Positions 33,893 to 43,405 are shown, numbered from the stretch's first letter. The stretch: 64,000 nt of DNA from Chryseobacterium sp. MYb7 (GCF_002979455.1 NZ_PCOU01000027.1:1-64000); one strand, 5' to 3'. Notes: generated by a model from the letters alone, not told the origin. Made by a program: numbers and translations.

Positions 33893-34756
33893 ATGAAACA
33901 GACCATTCCCACCTATAATTTAAACGGCATTACCCATCATCAATTTCATGTGAAAAGGATGGACAAAAGCACTCAGGAAGCTGAGGATATTCTGCTGGAT
34001 AAGGGGATACACCGGGACAGTCATTATATTTTCACCTGTATGGAAAGCGGCCATGTAAGAATGATGGTTGACTTTAAAACAATTGAGGCCAAAGATTCCA
34101 CTATTTTCTGTGTATTGCCGGGGCAGGTGCATCAGGGGCTTTTAATGAAAGAGGTCTGCGGATGGTTTGTTGCTGTGAAAGCAGAGCTTGTTCCTGATTC
34201 GGTACGTTCTTTTTTCGATGAGTCTTTGGGTGAAATACAACCGCTGTCTATGGATAAAAGCCTTGTCAAAAAGATTAATACAACAGCCGGTTTACTTCAT
34301 GCTGCCTATACCAATGAAATGCTTTCCACTAAAGAAGGATTTTTGGTCGTTCAGTCACTTCTCAATGCCTTTCTCGGCATGTTTGCTTTGATATATTCTC
34401 AGAAAAGTATTTCTCCGGCTTCAGGAGAAAATCGTGCATTACAACTGTCAAGAGCATTCAGGAGTTTGGTTCGAAAAGATTTTAAAACCATGAAAAGTCC
34501 ATCTGAATATGCAGAAGCTTTAAATATCACCAGAGGATATCTGACTGAAGCCGTTCGTGAAATAACGGGAAAGCCCGCACAGCATTGGATTCATCAGGAA
34601 ATTTTAATTGAAGCCAAAAGATTACTGGTTTTTACCAATTTGAGTGTAAAAGAAGTGGCTTATAAGTTGGGATACAGTGACCACACCTATTTCAGCCGTT
34701 TATTTTCCAAACTGGAAGATCAATCTCCTTCTGAATTCAGGAATCAACACCAATAG
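33893..34756 (+). CDS. AraC-family transcriptional regulator
   Basis: 287 residues. N-terminal cupin-like sensor domain (about 20-150, with HYIFTCMESGHVRMMVDFKT and LPGQVHQG) and C-terminal double HTH (about 190-285: PSEYAEALNITRGYLTEAVR, SVKEVAYKLGYSDHTYFSRL, LEDQSPSEFRNQ). It precedes the flavoprotein gene by 91 bp on the same strand and may control it. Confidence 0.88.
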   Translation: MKQTIPTYNLNGITHHQFHVKRMDKSTQEAEDILLDKGIHRDSHYIFTCMESGHVRMMVDFKTIEAKDSTIFCVLPGQVHQGLLMKEVCGWFVAVKAELVPDSVRSFFDESLGEIQPLSMDKSLVKKINTTAGLLHAAYTNEMLSTKEGFLVVQSLLNAFLGMFALIYSQKSISPASGENRALQLSRAFRSLVRKDFKTMKSPSEYAEALNITRGYLTEAVREITGKPAQHWIHQEILIEAKRLLVFTNLSVKEVAYKLGYSDHTYFSRLFSKLEDQSPSEFRNQHQ

Positions 34757-34847
34757 CCACTCAACCACGAATAATCCAATCAATTCCCCGAAACCGCTAT
34801 CGTTATTTTCTGATTTTGCAACGTCCTTTGCAATAAAAAAATAATTT

Positions 34848-35570
34848 ATGCCAAGCCTGCCAAAATGGATCAATGACACCGTAGAAAATGTTTGGTCCTC
34901 GAAATTTAAAGAATGTACCGTTAGCCATATAGAAAAAATTACGGATGACCTTTGTCTCATACGCTTTGAAACGGACTTACAGGATGTTCAGTATGAACCT
35001 GCCTACGCCATAGGAATAAGAATCAATGATCGTGATTTCAGAAATTATTCTCCTTTCAACTTCAACAGAGATGCCGGAACTTTTGATATTTTATTTCATC
35101 TTCATGACGCGTCTGCGGCCGGAAGTCATTTTGTAACTCAACTCGCTAAGGGAGATTCCATCAAACTTTTAATGCCCAGAGGAAAACAATTCTTTACTCC
35201 TGATGCCAGAATTCATTTTTCTGTGGGAGATGAAACTTCTTTAGGAAGTTCTATTTCGATTAAAGAAGCAGTAGAGGAATCCGGCTCCTCATTCATCTGT
35301 CTTCATGAATTAGAGGAATGTTCTGCGTTAGAAAAGCTGAATTTATATGGTTACCACAGCCCTAAAAACAATACCATGAGAATGATTGAAGCTTTGAATG
35401 ATTTTCTGAAAGAAGAAAAAGAGACCATCTCTGATGATGAAGTAGTTTTTTATCTTACCGGAAACGGAGAACGGATGTCACTGATCAGAAAATTCCTTAA
35501 AGCCAGAGGGGTTTCGCCAAAGCGTATAAAATCACAGGCATATTGGATTGAGGGTAAAAAAGGACTGTAA
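34848..35570 (+). CDS. Siderophore-interacting-protein-like FAD oxidoreductase
   Basis: 240 residues. FAD-binding motif RNYSPF at 65-70, the following GSHFVTQLAKGDSIKLLMPR block, a VGDETSLGSS motif (about 126-135) like the GDETALP motif of siderophore-interacting proteins, and a closing SQAYWIEGKKG. These enzymes reduce ferric siderophores in the cytoplasm with NAD(P)H. No siderophore genes are near, so the physiological substrate is open. Confidence 0.75.
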   Translation: MPSLPKWINDTVENVWSSKFKECTVSHIEKITDDLCLIRFETDLQDVQYEPAYAIGIRINDRDFRNYSPFNFNRDAGTFDILFHLHDASAAGSHFVTQLAKGDSIKLLMPRGKQFFTPDARIHFSVGDETSLGSSISIKEAVEESGSSFICLHELEECSALEKLNLYGYHSPKNNTMRMIEALNDFLKEEKETISDDEVVFYLTGNGERMSLIRKFLKARGVSPKRIKSQAYWIEGKKGL

Positions 35571-35605
35571 AAATGGAGAAAAAAAGTTTTTTCCTTGAAT
35601 AATGA

Positions 35606-35648
35606 AACTTTATCTGATAATAAAAAGCCATTATTACCAGATAAAGTT
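35606..35648. terminator. Bidirectional hairpin between convergent genes
   Basis: 11-bp arms AACTTTATCTG and CAGATAAAGTT with further AT pairing inside; both genes run towards it. Confidence 0.6.
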
Positions 35649-35681
35649 ATCATTCTCTGTTACCTAAAATTATTGTGCAGA

Positions 35682-36260
35682 CTATTTCAGTTTCTTTCCT
35701 AATTCCTTTACTTTTCTCAGCCATTGAGTCCGCTGTTCATCTTTAGAATTCCGGATTACCCCGATATAAGTCAGCTTAACGGGTTTCACACCGCAATATT
35801 CCAGAATAGATTTTCTGAGCTGATTAACGCTGGGTCTTCCAAAAAACAAACGATAATACCAACCCGGTTGATCTAATGTTGTCATGATATGAGCTGTTTT
35901 ACCTTTTAAAAGTTTGTCCCACCAGACAGAATTTTCTCGATATTTATAAGCCATTCCAGGTAAAAAAAGACGGTCTATAAATCCTTTCATCAGAGCGGGA
36001 AGTCCACCCCACCAAACAGGATGCACCCACACCAAATGATCTGCCCACTGAATAATTTCCCAGGCTTTCATCAAATCCGGCTCAAGTTCCATTCTTTTCT
36101 GGTATCCAAACTGTAAATTGGGATTGAAATTTAAATCCCTTATCACAATTTCTTTTACTTCTGCTCCTGTTTCCGCTGCACCCAGTCTGTAAGCTTCTGC
36201 AACCCCAAAATTGAAGGAATCTTTATTGGGATGCCCGTTGATAATGGCTATTTTTTTCAT
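35682..36260 (-). CDS. NAD(P)H quinone oxidoreductase (flavodoxin-fold)
   Basis: 192 residues of the NQO1/KefF/MdaB-type family. Opens with IAIINGHPNKDSFNFGVAEA (flavin phosphate loop), has HPVWWGGLPALMKGFIDRLF at about 80-98, the family hallmark, then MTTLDQPGWYYRLFFG. Two-electron reductase for quinones in the cytoplasm. Overlaps the upstream gene by 4 bp, so translation is coupled. Confidence 0.88.
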   Translation of the reverse strand: MKKIAIINGHPNKDSFNFGVAEAYRLGAAETGAEVKEIVIRDLNFNPNLQFGYQKRMELEPDLMKAWEIIQWADHLVWVHPVWWGGLPALMKGFIDRLFLPGMAYKYRENSVWWDKLLKGKTAHIMTTLDQPGWYYRLFFGRPSVNQLRKSILEYCGVKPVKLTYIGVIRNSKDEQRTQWLRKVKELGKKLK

Positions 36261-37279
36261 TGTGTGATGTTGATGTTTATAGTATCATAAGCATTAAGCT
36301 GTGCCATTAATGATAAAGGCTCATGCAGCTGATGACTGAAATACACCTGATTTTCGTGAGGAGTTCTCAGGAGTTCTTCGGTGTGCAGAACGGCAGATAA
36401 AGCGGTGAGTTCTGCCTGTCCTTTCAAACTTTGAAGACTTAATTTCTTTTGTCCGGATTGATCATCAACTACAATTTCAAAAACAGCCTGATCACCGTTT
36501 CCACTTGATCCGAAAATCATTTTTCTTTCTTTTAAAGACAGAATATTGTAGATCCTAAGGTATTGAAATGATCCCAGCAGCCAGGTAATGAATTTTGAAT
36601 TGTAGGTCATTTTCACACTCACATCAGAAATTCTTTCTACTTTGTTGAGAATATATAAATCCGGCACATCAAAATTATAAGCACTTCTATGCCCGATTCC
36701 ATAGGAAAAATTAAAAGCTTCAGTATCCAGGAAATGTCTGATGGCAACCGGTTTATCATTCTTATAATGGACAAAAGGAACCGCTACATTTTCTGCCATA
36801 AAGTGCGCAGAGCTCTCCCCTGCCTGATCTTTCACAGAATAATAGACAAAGAGTTTTACTTCATTAATATCCCCTGAATCAGATAAGGTATTAACTAAAC
36901 CGGGGACAATCCCGCCCATCCAGCCTGAACTGAATACAATTCTGCTTTTCACCTCTGCATTTCTGGCAATATTATAAGCTTTTACCAAAGCCGGAGTAGG
37001 TTTTGTAATATCCAGATAATCTATTTGATGAGTAATTGCATAATGAAGTACATGATCTTCTTTATCATTCACGGAAAGAATGATGAGATGTATTTTTTTG
37101 TCAGAAATTACTTTAAAAGAGGAAGGGTCTGTAACATCAATCTTCAGGTCTTTATCTGTTTTTCCGCCTTTTCTGCCTCCAATAAAAACAGTAACATGAG
37201 GATTTCTTGATTTCAGAATTCGGGAAATTGTCTTTCCAACCAATCCATTTCCTCCGATAATTAAAATATTTTGCTCCAT
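36257..37279 (-). CDS. Saccharopine dehydrogenase-like NAD(P)-binding protein
   Basis: 340 residues from the ATG at 37279 (MEQNILIIGGNGLVGKTISR); an upstream TTG would add five residues. GGNGLVG is the Rossmann glycine motif; residues 50-120 continue the NAD(P) domain (KIHLIILSVNDKEDHV, DYLDITKPTPALV). The remaining part resembles the substrate domain of the saccharopine dehydrogenase superfamily. Substrate unknown. The middle gene of a three-gene set: Crp-type regulator, this gene, quinone reductase. Confidence 0.75.
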   Translation of the reverse strand: MEQNILIIGGNGLVGKTISRILKSRNPHVTVFIGGRKGGKTDKDLKIDVTDPSSFKVISDKKIHLIILSVNDKEDHVLHYAITHQIDYLDITKPTPALVKAYNIARNAEVKSRIVFSSGWMGGIVPGLVNTLSDSGDINEVKLFVYYSVKDQAGESSAHFMAENVAVPFVHYKNDKPVAIRHFLDTEAFNFSYGIGHRSAYNFDVPDLYILNKVERISDVSVKMTYNSKFITWLLGSFQYLRIYNILSLKERKMIFGSSGNGDQAVFEIVVDDQSGQKKLSLQSLKGQAELTALSAVLHTEELLRTPHENQVYFSHQLHEPLSLMAQLNAYDTININITQ

Positions 37280-37332
37280 AATTTTTTTTGACAAAATTAT
37301 AGTGCCTCCATTCCAATCAAAAGGACAAATGT

Positions 37333-37899
37333 CTAAAAAGAAATTTCCTTTCTAATTCGGCTTAAATGCCTTTGGGTAATCCCCAGATAAGATGACAAAT
37401 ATTGCAGCGGAATTCTCTGAATATAATCCGGATAATTTTCAATAAGCGCAGCATATCTTTGAGTGGCAGTATCCCTTTGAAGCTGAAAAAACCTGTTTTC
37501 AAGTTCAAGATATTCCTGCTCAGCAATAATTTTTAAAAACTGAGTCCAGTTCAGAGCATCCTGAACGAGAACATCCATTTTTTCCTTTTTCAGAATCAGC
37601 AGTTCCACATCGGTGATTGCCTGGATACTTTCTTTACTGAGGCATCCTGAAATAAATGATGAGTAAGCAGCAATCATGGTATTGGGAAACTTGAAACAAT
37701 AGGTCATATCTTTCCCATCATCGGAAGTATAAAAAGATCTGAAAATTCCAGAATTGATAAATGCAACTTCTCTGCACCGCTCGCCTTCCTGTACGAAATA
37801 ATCATTTTTATTAAGCTTTCGGATTTCAAAAAGCTGTAGAAACTCTTCAATTTCATCTTCTGAAAACAGATTAAAGCTTCGAAAGTAGTCTTGTATCAT
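37333..37899 (-). CDS. Crp/Fnr-family transcriptional regulator
   Basis: 188 residues. N-terminal cyclic-nucleotide-binding-like beta roll (about 20-110: NDYFVQEGERCREVAFINSG, FPNTMIAAYSSF) and C-terminal winged helix (about 145-188: RIPLQYLSSYLGITQRHLSR). Like many Bacteroidota members it lacks a clear cAMP pocket and Fnr cysteines. Ends 53 bp before the dehydrogenase gene on the same strand, which it may regulate. Confidence 0.88.
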   Translation of the reverse strand: MIQDYFRSFNLFSEDEIEEFLQLFEIRKLNKNDYFVQEGERCREVAFINSGIFRSFYTSDDGKDMTYCFKFPNTMIAAYSSFISGCLSKESIQAITDVELLILKKEKMDVLVQDALNWTQFLKIIAEQEYLELENRFFQLQRDTATQRYAALIENYPDYIQRIPLQYLSSYLGITQRHLSRIRKEISF

Positions 37900-38496
37900 G
37901 ATTTTTAAAAGTAAGGATATTCTAACGAGTTACGAAAATAGATAAAAAGATGGAAGCAATCTTTTTTATAAACGCAAAGTTTTCATTTTTGTGAGTTTTT
38001 TATTTAAAGAAAGCAAAGACGGAATCAATTTCATTGATTCTTTTTAAGCAGTCGAATAAACATATAGCTTCATAAGTGACTTTGTCGAGATCTTAGCTCA
38101 CTTAAAATAAGATGTTCTAATAGGTTCTTTGCGTTTTCAAATAAATCAATTTGGACATTTATTATCATAGCCTATCTGATGAATTTCAATTAACAACAAA
38201 AAAAATCATCTCAGGACGAGATGATCTACCGTTTTGAATTTACTTGAGTTATTTATGAAGATATGAATGATGTTTTGTTGTAACAAAGATAGGTCAACCC
38301 TGTTTTTTATGCATCAGTGGAATCCCTAGAATTATATCCGTAAAAATACGGTTGTATAAAAAGAAAAGCCCTGAAGGAAATACCTTACAGGACTTTTGGT
38401 TTATCTAACAATATTCGGTTTACTATTTAAAATTCAAGGTTCAAGGTTTAAAGTTTAAAGACATGATTGTCATTTACTTTCACCTCTAAATCTTTA
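37900..38496. other. 597-bp gene-free stretch with hairpins and a candidate small RNA
   Basis: No protein gene. Contains AAGCCCTGAAGG / CCTTACAGGACTT imperfect hairpin at 38364-38397, a possible end for the aminopeptidase transcript from the right, and the promoter-terminator pair of the candidate RNA at 38198-38278. Text such as ACGCAAAGTTTTC (37972) and CTTTGCGTTTTC (38135) looks like a degenerate inverted intergenic repeat. Confidence 0.5.
38198..38278 (-). ncRNA. Candidate small RNA, about 80 nt
   Basis: On the minus strand an exact TAnnTTTG box (TATCTTTG, 38284-38291) is followed about 60 nt later by a textbook intrinsic terminator (ATCATCTC / GAGATGAT stem, 38205-38225, then eight T). 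There is no ATG between them, so the transcript would be non-coding. No -33 TTG at the usual spacing. The terminator could instead be a late stop for the aminopeptidase transcript. Confidence 0.35.
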
Positions 38497-40266
38497 TTAA
38501 AGGGGGCTTACTAATTGCAGGAACCATTCTTTCACTTCTCCTTCCAAATGAGGGGTAAGCTTTTCTTCACAAGTTTTATGGTAACCATTCAGCCATGCGA
38601 TTTCGCTTTCTGAAAGGATTTCTTTTACCACTGTATCTTTGAAGAATGGGCAGAATGTTAATGTTTCAAATTCATAGAATGTTCCGTGGATTGTTTTTTC
38701 TGCTTCTTTTACGGCAATCAGGTTTTCGTGACGAATTCCATAATGTCCTTCAAGATAGTAACCAGGTTCGTTTGAACAAACCATTCCCGGAAGAAGTTCC
38801 TGTGGGTTCAGATCTTTTCTGATGTTTTGTGGTCCTTCATGTACATTCATGAAACTTCCTACACCGTGCCCTGTTCCGTGGTTGAAGTCTTTCCCTTCCA
38901 TCCAAAGCGGAAGTCTTGCAATAGCATCAAGGTGTACTCCTTTTGTTCCTTTCGGGAACTTCACCATTGATAAACGGATTAATCCCTGTAATACCAATGT
39001 TGAGTTTCTTTTAAACTCTTCCGAAGGAGTTCCTAAGGCAAAAGTTCTTGTAATATCTGTAGTTCCTTCAAGGTACTGACCTCCTGAATCTACCAGGATC
39101 GTTTCCTCATTGGTTACTTCTTTGCTTCCTTCTTTTTTGGCAGAATAGTGCATGATAGCACCGTTATCTTTATATCCTACAATAGATCCGAAACTTTCTC
39201 CTACAAAGTTTTCACCTTCTGCACGGAAACCTCTCAGTTTTTGTCCGATAGAATATTCGTTCATCGCTTCTTTTCCTGCATTGTGTGTTAACCAATAAAG
39301 GAATTTCACCATTGCCACTCCGTCTCTTACCATTACGGTTCTGAAACCATTCAGCTCGGCTTCGTTTTTCTGGGCTTTCATCAGGTTACCAGGAACCGGA
39401 GCTTTGATAAACTGGTTGTCTGTTTTTAATGTTTCAAAAATCTGTTGGTTGCTGTTTGGAGAAACAAGCACTTTTTCGTTTTTGAAGATCTTCAGGTAAT
39501 TGTAGAATTCTTCGTAAGGCATCATTTTCACAAAGGAATCATCCATTTGTTTTCTTGCCGTTACTTCCATTTTCTCTAATCCTGTAAACACAACAGCATC
39601 ATTTTTAGTAATGACAATGTATCCTAAAAATACAGGGTTACTTTCCACATCACTTCCTCTCAGGTTCAGGGTCCACGCCACATCATCCAGACTTGATATA
39701 ATGTGTACGGTAGCTTCCTGCTCTTCCATTTTCTGACGGATTGCAGCAATTTTATCAGATACAGATTTGCCTGCTCTTTCTACCGGGTGTACGAAAATAG
39801 GATTAGCAGACGGTGTACCTCTGTCTTTCCAGACTTCTTTTAAAAGCGGAAGGTCTACAAGAGAAATATTTTTGGCATTGAATCTTTGAGAAAGCAGTTC
39901 CCAATTGGCATTGGAAGCTGCAACAGCACTTACTGCCACTTTACCGCCTGAAGGGATTTCTGAAATAATCCAGTCGATATAATGAGGAGTTCCTTCCATT
40001 CCATCTTTGAAAAGATCAATTCCGGAACCATCCAGCTCGATAGCGGCTTGGGTAAAGTATCTTCCATCTGTCCAAAGTCCTGCTTTGTCTTTGGTTACTA
40101 CCACAAAACCAGCAGAACCCAGGAAACCTGACAGCCAGGCTCTCTCCTGCCATTCTTCAGGAAGGTATTCGCTCATATGCGGATCTGCAGAATATACTAT
40201 AAATGCATCAACATTATTTTTCTGCATTTCTTCACGAAGTGCAGCCACTTTTTCCTTTGAAGTCAT
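38497..40266 (-). CDS. Xaa-Pro aminopeptidase (aminopeptidase P, M24)
   Basis: 589 residues from the ATG at 40266 (MTSKEKVAALREEMQKNNVD); the open frame runs 18 codons further upstream without likeness to the family. Two creatinase-type N-terminal domains precede the metallopeptidase domain. Metal ligands are visible: VDSGGQYLEGTTDITRTF (two Asp), GHGTGHGVGSFMNVHE (His), NEPGYYLEGHYGIRHENL (two Glu). Removes an N-terminal residue before proline, in the cytoplasm. No partner genes on the same strand. Confidence 0.92.
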   Translation of the reverse strand: MTSKEKVAALREEMQKNNVDAFIVYSADPHMSEYLPEEWQERAWLSGFLGSAGFVVVTKDKAGLWTDGRYFTQAAIELDGSGIDLFKDGMEGTPHYIDWIISEIPSGGKVAVSAVAASNANWELLSQRFNAKNISLVDLPLLKEVWKDRGTPSANPIFVHPVERAGKSVSDKIAAIRQKMEEQEATVHIISSLDDVAWTLNLRGSDVESNPVFLGYIVITKNDAVVFTGLEKMEVTARKQMDDSFVKMMPYEEFYNYLKIFKNEKVLVSPNSNQQIFETLKTDNQFIKAPVPGNLMKAQKNEAELNGFRTVMVRDGVAMVKFLYWLTHNAGKEAMNEYSIGQKLRGFRAEGENFVGESFGSIVGYKDNGAIMHYSAKKEGSKEVTNEETILVDSGGQYLEGTTDITRTFALGTPSEEFKRNSTLVLQGLIRLSMVKFPKGTKGVHLDAIARLPLWMEGKDFNHGTGHGVGSFMNVHEGPQNIRKDLNPQELLPGMVCSNEPGYYLEGHYGIRHENLIAVKEAEKTIHGTFYEFETLTFCPFFKDTVVKEILSESEIAWLNGYHKTCEEKLTPHLEGEVKEWFLQLVSPL

Positions 40267-40482
40267 TCTTTTTATTTTTAACCACCGAAAGTTACAAAAA
40301 AATTGGGGTCTGAAGGGCAAATTTACCGGCTATTTTGCTTCATCATCTGTTATTTTTAAAGAGATTATAAAAAAATGAAAGCATTAAAAATATTCAACAA
40401 AACAAACCATTTTACAGTAAAAAAAGCTACCACATTATTAAAATAATAAATTTTTGGAAAGATTATTGCTTCATTCTATTTC

Positions 40483-40919
40483 ATGAAACAGCAAAACTAT
40501 AATAACCACAGGAAATTTTATCCGCCCCATCATTTTATTTATCTTCCATTGCTCATTATATTGGAGATTCTAGGAATTTATAAAATCTGGGACGACCCTG
40601 AAAATCAGCTGGTCTGGATATTATTTTCCATCGTGATTTTTTTGCTTTTTATCTGGCATTTATGACACGGCAGCATTATGCACTGGGACTTCAAAACAGA
40701 ATGGTTGTCCTGGAATTTAAACAGCGTTATTTCGAGATTTTCAATAAAAGATCTGATGAAACTGCTGAAAAACTGAGATTCGATGAGATTGCTGCATTGA
40801 GATTTACCTATGATGATGAGTTCAAAGAGCTTTTATACAGAGCACTTCATGAAAACATCTCAGGAGATGAAATTAAAAGGTCTATCAAAAATTGGAGAGC
40901 TGACCGTCTCAGAATCTAA
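40483..40919 (+). pseudogene. DUF6526 gene split by a one-base indel in a T run
   Basis: Two frames together make one DUF6526 protein. The first (40483-40665) reads QNYNNHRKFYPPHHFIYLPL, then two transmembrane helices, and stops after FIWHL. The second (from 40662) reads MTRQHYALGLQNRMVVLEFK, then ALRFTYDDEF and EIKRSIKNWRADRLRI. Adding one T to the T7 run at 40637-40643 joins them as VIFFAFYLAFMTRQHYALGL, as expected for the family (about 145 residues). They overlap as ATGA, so coupled translation of two halves is conceivable, but an indel or a sequencing error is more likely. Confidence 0.7.
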
Positions 40920-40941
40920 CACACCAACAAAATACATACCT

Positions 40942-41109
40942 ATGAAAAAATGGACCTTTTACAGTATTGCAATATTCAGTTTATTGACACTAACAAGTTG
41001 TGAAGCGGTAGAAACGATTTTTAAAGCAGGGATGTGGTGGGGAATTATCTTAGTCTGTGTAATAGTAGGGATTCTTTTACTGATATTTTCGAAGGGTAAA
41101 AACTCTTAA
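40942..41109 (+). CDS. Tiny membrane lipoprotein, 55 aa
   Basis: MKKWTFYSIAIFSLLTLTSC gives a lipobox with Cys20, followed by EAVETIFKAGMWWG and one transmembrane helix (ILVCVIVGILLLIF) and a basic end. Small proteins of this form are common in Bacteroidota and are sometimes mislabelled phosphatidate cytidylyltransferase; nothing here supports that enzyme. Ends 2 bp before the topoisomerase gene, so probably co-transcribed. Confidence 0.75.
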   Translation: MKKWTFYSIAIFSLLTLTSCEAVETIFKAGMWWGIILVCVIVGILLLIFSKGKNS

Positions 41110-41111
41110 CC

Positions 41112-42224
41112 ATGCTTATGGAGAAGAATACAGATTTGGAAATTATTTCTCACCTTAAGCCTTCAAAAATTGTTAAAATAATGAAGGATCCGGAAGCTTC
41201 TGCAAAGGCGGTACGTCTCGTATATACCACCGATGCAGAAACCAACGGAATTACCCGTAAGAAAACAGGAAAGAAATATTCTTATTATAATGACGGGAAA
41301 AAAGTAAAGAATAAGGAAGAAATTACAAGAATCAACAAACTGGTGATTCCACCTGCATGGGAAAATGTATGGATCTGCGCTTTCGAAAATGGACATTTGC
41401 AGGCAACAGGTTTTGATGTAAAACAAAGAAAGCAATACCGCTACCATCCACTCTGGACGGCTTTAAGAAATCATACAAAATTTTACAGAATGCTTCAGTT
41501 CGGGTACGCGTTACCGGAAATGCGGCTGCATATAGAACAGGATCTTGCATTAAGAAATTTCGAGAAGCGGAAAATTCTGGCCTTAATTGTAAGCCTCATG
41601 CAAAGAACCAACATCCGTATTGGTAATTCTATTTACGAAAAACTGTACGGTTCTTTTGGCTTAACGACTTTGAAGGATAAACATGTAAAAGTAAAAGGAC
41701 AAAAAATAACGTTCTCTTTTAAAGGTAAAAAAGGGGTTATGCATCATGTTGATCTTAGAAGCCAAAGGCTGGCCAGGCTGGTTCAGAAATGTAAAGACAT
41801 TCCGGGGAAAGAGCTTTTCCAATATTTAGATGATGAAGGAAACAGACATTCTATAGATTCCGGAATGGTGAATGATTATATTAAAGAAATAAGCGGCGAA
41901 GATTTTACGGCCAAAGATTTCAGAACATGGTCCGGAACAGTAGGCGCTCTGATTGCTTTTAAAGAAATAGGCTATGCAGAAAATGATGCCCAGAGTAAAA
42001 AGAAAATAAAAGAAGCTTTGGATATGGTAGCAGAGAATCTGGGAAATACCTCAGCTGTATGCAGAAAGTATTACGTTCATCCTTTAGTTATCAATCTTTA
42101 CGAAAACAACACCATCAAAAAATACCTTGACGAGCTTGAAATCATTGAAGAAAATGACGGAAAAGCTGATCTTACAAAAGAAGAAAAGCTGGTGCTGAAG
42201 ATTCTGGAAAACGAGACGATGTAG
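41112..42224 (+). CDS. DNA topoisomerase IB
   Basis: 370 residues, poxvirus-like bacterial type IB enzyme that relaxes supercoils by nicking one strand through a 3'-phosphotyrosine. N-terminal DNA-binding part (RINKLVIPPAWENVWICAFE, QATGFDVKQRKQYRYHPLW) and catalytic part with Arg in RTNIRIGNSIYEKLYGSFG, Lys in TTLKDKHV, Arg in KDFRTWSGT, and catalytic Tyr in VCRKYYVHP. All key residues are present. Start ATG at 41112, or 41118 (MEKNTD). Confidence 0.92.
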   Translation: MLMEKNTDLEIISHLKPSKIVKIMKDPEASAKAVRLVYTTDAETNGITRKKTGKKYSYYNDGKKVKNKEEITRINKLVIPPAWENVWICAFENGHLQATGFDVKQRKQYRYHPLWTALRNHTKFYRMLQFGYALPEMRLHIEQDLALRNFEKRKILALIVSLMQRTNIRIGNSIYEKLYGSFGLTTLKDKHVKVKGQKITFSFKGKKGVMHHVDLRSQRLARLVQKCKDIPGKELFQYLDDEGNRHSIDSGMVNDYIKEISGEDFTAKDFRTWSGTVGALIAFKEIGYAENDAQSKKKIKEALDMVAENLGNTSAVCRKYYVHPLVINLYENNTIKKYLDELEIIEENDGKADLTKEEKLVLKILENETM

Positions 42225-42231
42225 GACGTTT

Positions 42232-42330
42232 GTGTGTCAATAGTGAATGGTGAATATGCTTCGCAGTGAATTTTTATTCTGTACTTCATCAACTCATTGA
42301 CTGATTAACTTGCGCAGCAAAAATTGACCA
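42232..42330. repeat. Degenerate intergenic repeat text
   Basis: CAATAGTGAATGGTGAATAT and GCTTCGCAGTGAATTTTTAT resemble the stretch at 45716-45760 (CAGTGAATTTTACTTCGCAA). Not coding. Confidence 0.4.
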
Positions 42331-42359
42331 TTGACATTACACAAATTCGATTCTTTATC

Positions 42360-43250
42360 TCAGACTGAAATTCTACTGTTGTTCAAAAACTGAACCCTGT
42401 ATTCCTTTGGGGTAATTCCGGCAATTTTTTTGAAAAGCTGGGTAAAATGGGAGGCAGTATGAAAATTCAGCTCGTAAGCAATTTCTGCAATGTCTTTACT
42501 GGAATGAAGCAATGCTTTGCTGTAATTGATATCTATCTCATTGATCCACTGTTTCGGTGATTTTTGGGTAACTCCTTTTACGCATTTATTCAAATAGCTT
42601 TCTGTTACGGACAGTTTATCCGCATAAAAAGCGACTCTTTTTTCCCCCACATGGTATTTGAACAAAAGATCCCGGAATTGCAGAGACAGCTCCATGGGAC
42701 GTGTTGCAGATTTGTGATGGGTATCTGAATCTGTGCTTAGCATTTTGATTAGAATAAGATGAAGCATCGTTACTACTACATCATTGATATTCAAATTATT
42801 CAGCCACAATTCCTGCTCCATTATCGGGAGGAGCTGGGTAATAGTTCCATAAGTCAGGCTGTCAAGATTCAGGAAGGGAGTCATGAAAAAGATGCTGCTT
42901 TTATGTTTCGGCAGTTCCTGTTCAGAAAGAATATTATTTTCATAAGCGAGGAAGAAGCCTTCGATATCGTCTGATAATTCTACCGTTGCGGTGATTGTCC
43001 CTTGTTTGATAAAGATTACGCCTCCTTTTTCAGCATGATATTCTTTATTTTCAAGATACTGTCTGATATGCCCGTTGGTAACGAAAATAATAAAATTGAA
43101 CGTGGTACGGTACGGAATCACCGGCATCAGAATGCCTTTAAGATAGTTTTCTATCCGATACAGCTGTATATCAGCATTATTGGCTAATATCTTGTCCGTA
43201 ATATTCGGAAGAAAAAGCTTTTTATATTGAAAATTGGAAAGTACTTCCAT
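42360..43250 (-). CDS. AraC-family transcriptional regulator
   Basis: 296 residues from the ATG at 43250 (MEVLSNFQYKKLFLPNITDK); an open extension of 40 codons upstream is unlikely to be used. N-terminal cupin-type domain (about 40-140) and C-terminal HTH pair (about 200-290: YADKLSVTESYLNKCVKGVT, DIAEIAYELNFHTASHFTQL, FKKIAGITPKEYR). Downstream of the TonB receptor gene on the same strand but separated by 162 bp of repeat-like sequence, so probably a separate unit. Confidence 0.85.
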   Translation of the reverse strand: MEVLSNFQYKKLFLPNITDKILANNADIQLYRIENYLKGILMPVIPYRTTFNFIIFVTNGHIRQYLENKEYHAEKGGVIFIKQGTITATVELSDDIEGFFLAYENNILSEQELPKHKSSIFFMTPFLNLDSLTYGTITQLLPIMEQELWLNNLNINDVVVTMLHLILIKMLSTDSDTHHKSATRPMELSLQFRDLLFKYHVGEKRVAFYADKLSVTESYLNKCVKGVTQKSPKQWINEIDINYSKALLHSSKDIAEIAYELNFHTASHFTQLFKKIAGITPKEYRVQFLNNSRISV

Positions 43251-43295
43251 ATCCTTGTTATGATTATTTAAAGTTATACAAAATATTTTTAAAGC

Positions 43296-43405
43296 AGAGA
43301 AGGCAAAAGAGTGAAAGAATAGCCACGAAACCCGAATATCACACTCTATCCTCCAACCCCATATTCCCAAACGCTCTCACTCTCCCACTCTCTTACCCTT
43401 TCACT
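43296..43405. repeat. Low-complexity intergenic repeat
   Basis: Contains ACGAAACCCGAATATCACAC and CTCTCACTCTCCCACTCTCT, matching text at 46795-46970 and 56425-56580. Dispersed, non-coding. Confidence 0.45.

Noticed and set aside
40810-41109. 99-codon frame covering the tiny lipoprotein
   Set aside because: The upstream part overlaps the DUF6526 gene; the lipoprotein signal at 40942 is the sensible start.
40942-41109. Phosphatidate cytidylyltransferase label for the 55-aa protein
   Set aside because: Far too short and without the enzyme's motif; it is a small lipoprotein with one helix.
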